Shown: positions 58,679 to 62,433 of the stretch, piece by piece
How the letters are laid out: every line of letters begins with the position of its first letter
Position numbering within the stretch: the first letter of the stretch is position 1
Assembly: GCF_003254665.1 (NCBI RefSeq)
Contig: NZ_QHGY01000015.1
Location: 1 to 62,433, forward strand
Length of the DNA: 62,433 nucleotides
Reading direction: 5' to 3'
From: Billgrantia lactosivorans
GTDB lineage: Bacteria > Pseudomonadota > Gammaproteobacteria > Pseudomonadales > Halomonadaceae
The notes under the pieces: model-generated
What the model saw: only the letters and a program-made list of their open reading frames with translations
The model's database searches: none
Told to the model about the DNA's origin: nothing
Translations under genes and position numbers: made by a program

Positions 58679-60004
58679 ATGTTTCCGAAAATCAAGCGCA
58701 TGCGCATCGTTCCCGTGGCCGGCTACGACGGTTTCCTGCTGAATCTCAGCGGTGGCCATGCGCCCTGGTTCATTCGCTGTGTCGTCATCCTGGAGGATGA
58801 CGCCGGCAACCAGGGCGTGGGGGAGATCCCCTCCAGCGTCGGCATCCTCAAGGGGCTGGAGCAGTGCCGTAGCTTAGTGGAAGGCTCGCGCGTCAACGAG
58901 ATCAAGCAGACCCTGAACCAGGCGCGCCTGCTGCTGGCCAGGAACGGGCGAGAGGAGCGCGGTCGCCAGACATTCGACCTGCGTGTGGCGGTGCATGTCA
59001 TCACCGCCATCGAGTCGGCGCTGTACGACCTCTATGGCCAGGCGCTGCAGCTGCCGGTCGCCGACCTGCTCGGCCAGTACGGGCGTCAGCGCGACGAGGT
59101 CGAGGCGCTGGGCTACCTGTTCCTGCTCGGCGATCCGGCCAAGACGGACCTGCCCTATCCCAAGACCGAGAACCCCAGGGACGCCTGGGACGAGGTGCGC
59201 TACCGCGAGGCGCTCACGCCTGAAGCCGTAGCCAACCTGGCCAGGGCGGCCTATGAGCGCTACGGCTTCAGGGACTTCAAGCTCAAGGGCGGCGTGCTGC
59301 GCGGCGAGGAAGAAGCCGACTGCATCCGAGCGCTGCATGAGGCCTTCCCCGAGGCGCGCCTGACCCTCGACCCCAATGGCGCCTGGAAGCTCGACGAGGC
59401 GGTGCGGGTGCTGGAACCGATCAAGGAACTGCTGAGCTATGCCGAGGACCCCTGCGGCCAGGAGGAGAGCTTCTCGGGCCGCGAGACCATGGCTGAATTC
59501 AAGAAACGCACCGGGCTGCCCACCGCGACCAACATGATCGCCACCGACTTCAAGCAGCTGCAGTATGCCGTGCAGCTCAACTCGGTGGATATCCCGCTGG
59601 CGGACTGCCACTTCTGGACCATGCAGGGGGCGGTCATGGTGGGCGAGCTGTGCCATGAGTGGGGCATGACCTGGGGTTCGCACAGCAACAATCACTTCGA
59701 TATCTCGCTGGCGATGATGACCCATGTGGCCGCGGCCTGTCCGGGCGAGATCACTGCCATCGACACCCACTGGATCTGGCAGGACGGCCAGCGCATCACC
59801 AGGGAGCCGTTCCCGATCCGCGACGGCAAGCTTCAGGTGCCCACTACGCCGGGCCTGGGCGTCGAACTGGATGAGGAGAAGCTGATGGCGGCCCATCGGC
59901 TGTACCAGAGCCTCGATGTGACAAGCCGTAACGACGCCATGGCGATGCAATACCTGATTCCCGGCTGGGAGTTCGATCCGAAGAAACCGGCGCTGGTACG
60001 CTGA
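58679..60004 (+). CDS. gudD: Glucarate dehydratase
   Basis: 441 aa, enolase superfamily. Catalytic KxK in DFKLKGGVL, metal ligands in [15 protein letters not shown] and TATNM, general base His in [12 protein letters not shown], and [18 protein letters not shown] and [11 protein letters not shown] resemble E. coli GudD more than GudX, but the N-terminal capping loop ([19 protein letters not shown]) is divergent, so specificity could be shifted. Confidence 0.87.
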   Translation: MFPKIKRMRIVPVAGYDGFLLNLSGGHAPWFIRCVVILEDDAGNQGVGEIPSSVGILKGLEQCRSLVEGSRVNEIKQTLNQARLLLARNGREERGRQTFDLRVAVHVITAIESALYDLYGQALQLPVADLLGQYGRQRDEVEALGYLFLLGDPAKTDLPYPKTENPRDAWDEVRYREALTPEAVANLARAAYERYGFRDFKLKGGVLRGEEEADCIRALHEAFPEARLTLDPNGAWKLDEAVRVLEPIKELLSYAEDPCGQEESFSGRETMAEFKKRTGLPTATNMIATDFKQLQYAVQLNSVDIPLADCHFWTMQGAVMVGELCHEWGMTWGSHSNNHFDISLAMMTHVAAACPGEITAIDTHWIWQDGQRITREPFPIRDGKLQVPTTPGLGVELDEEKLMAAHRLYQSLDVTSRNDAMAMQYLIPGWEFDPKKPALVR

Positions 60005-60022
60005 ACCAACAGGAGGCGAGGC

Positions 60023-61363
60023 ATGGCATTATCCCAGACGCCAGTCATCGAAGAGGTGTCGGTCATTCCCGTGGCCGGGCGCGACAGCATGCTGCTCAAT
60101 ATCGGTGGCGCGCACTCGCCCTGGTTCACGCGCAATCTGATCCTTCTCAAGGACAGTTCGGGCAACGTGGGCGTGGGCGAGGCGCCGGGCGGGGAAACGA
60201 TTCGTCAGTCGCTGGAAATGGCCCGTCCGCTCGTGATGGGGCAGCCCATCGGTAAGCTACGCTCCGTGGTGGCCTCGTTGCACTCCGCTGGGCGCAGTGC
60301 CGATTTCGAGGACTTTGGCAAGGGCTCGTGGACCTTCGAGCTGCGCGTCAATGCCGTGGCGGCGCTGGAGGCCGCATTGCTCGATCTGCTGGGCAAGTTT
60401 CTCGGCGTGCCGGTGGTGGAACTGCTGGGCGATGGGCGGCAGCGCGATAGCGTGGAGGTGCTGTGTTACCTGTTCTTCATCGGCGATGGTCACGCGACTC
60501 CGCTGGAGTATCGGCGTGGCACTACCGGCGGGCGCCACGAGTGGTACCGCTTGCGCGACGAGGAGGCCCTGACGGCGGAAAGCATCGTGGCGCTGGCCCA
60601 GGCGGCGCAGGATCGCTATGGCTTCAAGGATTTCAAGCTCAAGGGGGGCGTGCTGCCCGGCGTGCAGGAGGTCGAGGCTGTGACCGAGCTGGCCAAGGCA
60701 TTTCCCGAGGCGCGGGTGACCATCGACCCCAACGGCGCCTGGTCGCTGAACGAGGCAGTGAGCCTGTGCCGTGACTTGCGCGGCGTGCTGGCCTACGCCG
60801 AAGATCCGTGCGGCGCCGAGCAGGGTTTCTCCGGGCGAGAGATTCTGGCTGAGTTCCGCCATGCCACAGGCCTGCCCGTGGCGACCAACATGGTGGCCAC
60901 CAACTGGCGGGAAATGGCCCACGCCTTGATGCTGCGCTCGGTGGACATTCCCCTGGCCGACCCCCACTTCTGGACGCTTTCCGGCGCCGTACGCGTGTCG
61001 CAGCTGTGTCAGGACCACGGCATGCACTGGGGCTCGCACAGCAACAACCATTTCGATGTCTCGTTGGCGATGTTTGCGCATGTCGGCGCCGCCGCCGTGG
61101 GCCGCATCACGGCCCTGGATACCCATTGGATCTGGCAGGAGGACGATTCTCGCCTGACCAGGGAACCGCTGGAGATCGTCGAAGGCAAGATCGCGGTGCC
61201 CGAGACCCCGGGCTTGGGTATCGAGCTCGACATGGGCCGTGTCGAAGAGGCCAATGCACGCTACCTTAAGCTGCCCGCTGGTGGGCGCAACGACGCCATG
61301 GCAATGCAGCACCTGGTGCCAGGCTGGAGTTTCGACCCCAAGCGGCCAGCGTTGGTGCGCTGA
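60023..61363 (+). CDS. gudX: Glucarate dehydratase-related protein
   Basis: 446 aa paralogue of the preceding gene, 18 nt downstream. [21 protein letters not shown] and [15 protein letters not shown] are GudX features. The KxK, DPNGAW, EDPCG, ATNM and SNNHFD residues are all kept, so it should be catalytically competent, perhaps on idarate or another epimer. Confidence 0.85.
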   Translation: MALSQTPVIEEVSVIPVAGRDSMLLNIGGAHSPWFTRNLILLKDSSGNVGVGEAPGGETIRQSLEMARPLVMGQPIGKLRSVVASLHSAGRSADFEDFGKGSWTFELRVNAVAALEAALLDLLGKFLGVPVVELLGDGRQRDSVEVLCYLFFIGDGHATPLEYRRGTTGGRHEWYRLRDEEALTAESIVALAQAAQDRYGFKDFKLKGGVLPGVQEVEAVTELAKAFPEARVTIDPNGAWSLNEAVSLCRDLRGVLAYAEDPCGAEQGFSGREILAEFRHATGLPVATNMVATNWREMAHALMLRSVDIPLADPHFWTLSGAVRVSQLCQDHGMHWGSHSNNHFDVSLAMFAHVGAAAVGRITALDTHWIWQEDDSRLTREPLEIVEGKIAVPETPGLGIELDMGRVEEANARYLKLPAGGRNDAMAMQHLVPGWSFDPKRPALVR

Positions 61364-61406
61364 CCCTTGCGACCATTGCGCGAGTGTCCCCTATTTATCC
61401 AACAGT

Positions 61407-61434
61407 TTGGCAATCCTGTGGCAGGAATTAATCT
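61407..61434 (+). promoter_or_regulatory. Possible sigma-70 promoter of gntR gene
   Basis: TTGGCA (61407-61412) and TAATCT (61429-61434), 16-nt spacing. The predicted start falls in the operator-like site at 61440-61457, consistent with autorepression. Confidence 0.35.
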
Positions 61435-61435
61435 A

Positions 61436-61462
61436 GTTATTATATGATGTATGATAAATAAC
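61436..61462. promoter_or_regulatory. Operator-like site upstream of gntR gene
   Basis: GTTATT and AATAAC are inverted arms around 15 nt. The core TTATATGATGTATGATAA (61440-61457) shares TATGATGTATGA with the kdgD site. Confidence 0.6.
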
Positions 61463-61548
61463 ACTGATTTCCGTTCTTTCATGGCGTGGTTTTGCTCGCG
61501 CGGAGGAAAGATTGGAGCCCACCCCCCTGTCACGACGACTCAAGAGCG

Positions 61549-62316
61549 ATGGATGGCGATATGGCAGCGAGTTCCGATACGGCGGCTGACTTCAAGCGAC
61601 TGAAAGTCCGGAAGCTTTCACGCCAAGGGAGCCTGTCCCTGCATGTCGCCGACCAGCTCGAGGCACTGATCGTCAACGGCAGTATCGAGGTCGGGGCGCG
61701 GCTGCCTACCGAGATCGGGCTGTGCGAGGCCTTCGGCGTCAGCCGCACGGTGATCCGCGAGGCCATCACCCATCTCAAGTCGCTGGGGCTGGTCGAGACG
61801 CGCCGCGGTGTCGGCACTACCGTACTGCGCTCGACCACGGTCGAGGCGGTGCCGGCCGAGCGCATCAGCCCGACCACCGTCGAGGACATCCTCCACGTGC
61901 TCGAGCTGCGGCTCAATCTCGAACCGGCGGCCGCGGCGCTGGCCGCCGAGCGGCACGACGAGAAGGATCGTCGCATCCTGCGGGACCGGCACGCCGCCTT
62001 CCTCGAGGCTCGCGCAGCGAAGTCCCAGGCGCGGCAGGAGGACTACGAGTTCCACTACGCCATCGCCGCGGCCACCGGGAATCCCTTCTTCAAGGTCCTC
62101 TACGAACAGCTGAGCCAGAGCGTGATTCCCCGCGCCAAGCTGATGAGCATCGAGATCAATACCGCGGCCACGGACAGGTACCTCGCCCGGGTGGAGGAAG
62201 AACACACCTACATTCTCGAGGCGATCCTCGCCCGCGACCCCGAAGCGGCGCGCGAAATGATGTTCCTGCATCTCAATCGCGCGCGAAACATGTACGCCAA
62301 GTTCCAGGAGGCCTGA
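61549..62316 (+). CDS. FadR/FCD-type GntR regulator of the hexarate operon
   Basis: 255 aa from ATG 61549; ATG 61561 is an alternative and the frame is open from 61486. Winged helix (GARLPTEIGLCEAFGVSRTVIREAITHL) followed by an FCD ligand-binding domain with putative metal ligands in EDYEFHYAI, EEEHTYILEAI and FLHLNRA. Probably represses kdgD and its own gene until a hexarate or catabolite binds. Confidence 0.88.
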   Translation: MDGDMAASSDTAADFKRLKVRKLSRQGSLSLHVADQLEALIVNGSIEVGARLPTEIGLCEAFGVSRTVIREAITHLKSLGLVETRRGVGTTVLRSTTVEAVPAERISPTTVEDILHVLELRLNLEPAAAALAAERHDEKDRRILRDRHAAFLEARAAKSQARQEDYEFHYAIAAATGNPFFKVLYEQLSQSVIPRAKLMSIEINTAATDRYLARVEEEHTYILEAILARDPEAAREMMFLHLNRARNMYAKFQEA

Positions 62317-62364
62317 GCCGTCGGCTCTCCCCTGACGAGGCGCTACCGGATATCAGGAGTCATC

Positions 62365-62433
62365 ATGACACTGCAAGGCAAGATGCTGATCGGCCGCGAG
62401 GCCGCAAGCGGCAGTTCCAAGCCCATCCACGCC
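62365..62433 (+). CDS. Start of aldehyde dehydrogenase, probably alpha-ketoglutarate semialdehyde dehydrogenase
   Basis: Only 23 codons are in the window (begins MTLQGKMLIG). CAGGAG lies 5 nt upstream. The N-terminus and location fit the enzyme that oxidises 2,5-dioxopentanoate to 2-oxoglutarate after KdgD. Identification rests mainly on context. Confidence 0.6.
   Translation, partial: MTLQGKMLIGREAASGSSKPIHA

Overview
The window is a high-GC gammaproteobacterial chromosome segment that looks like a halophile of the Halomonas/Halomonadaceae type. This rests on overall gene order, GC-rich codon use, enterobacterial/pseudomonad-like core synteny (rpmH-rnpA-yidC-mnmE beside dnaA-dnaN-recF-gyrB; rpiA-fau-6S RNA-zapA-ygfB-pepP-ubiH-ubiI) and a 23S RlmJ/OmpA-lipoprotein block. 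Genus is inferred, not proven. No tRNA, rRNA, CRISPR, IS or phage gene was recognised.

Region 1 (1-8.05 kb) is an accessory biofilm locus of visibly lower GC. Six rightward genes (1767-6606) follow the order of the Pseudomonas functional-amyloid operon fapABCDEF: a small secreted protein, two secreted proteins with three amyloid-type repeats each, a C39 peptidase, a FapE-position protein and an outer-membrane barrel. They sit behind a near-perfect sigma-54 promoter (1717-1733) with an IHF-consensus match just upstream. Flanking, leftward genes encode a CsgD/VpsT-type LuxR regulator carrying a WMSR motif (the c-di-GMP-binding W[FLM][TS]R signature of VpsT) and two VpsR-like sigma-54 enhancer-binding proteins (1-556, truncated by the window; 6672-8045). 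This suggests c-di-GMP-controlled, RpoN-dependent amyloid export.

Region 2 (8.4-27 kb) is the origin region: rdgB-hemW, an OmpA-like lipoprotein, rlmJ, then leftward rpmH-rnpA-yidC-mnmE (no intact yidD seen), a probable oriC with DnaA boxes, and rightward dnaA-dnaN-recF-gyrB. Five parS-like sites lie between 19.4 and 23.3 kb, two inside recF. gmhB and glyQS follow on the minus strand.

Region 3 (26.5-38 kb) is an LPS inner-core cluster: hldD, waaF, an OpgB-like phosphoglycerol transferase, a WaaE-like GT2, two further GT9 heptosyltransferases, a GT4, kdkA, hldE and waaA. With gmhB (22.7 kb) it covers most ADP-heptose steps.

Region 4 (37.9-52.8 kb) is housekeeping: rpiA, ilvA, a 31-aa membrane peptide, fau, 6S RNA, zapA, ygfB, pepP, ubiH, ubiI, ctpA-envC-gpmI, a YibN-type rhodanese, secB and rsmE.

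Region 5 (52.86 kb to the end) is a hexarate catabolic operon: kdgD, a tripartite tricarboxylate-type transporter (SBP, small and large membrane subunits), garD, gudD, a gudX-like paralogue, a GntR/FCD regulator and the first 23 codons of a probable alpha-ketoglutarate semialdehyde dehydrogenase. Together these would take galactarate/glucarate to 2-oxoglutarate. A shared 18-bp operator-like sequence precedes both kdgD and the gntR gene.
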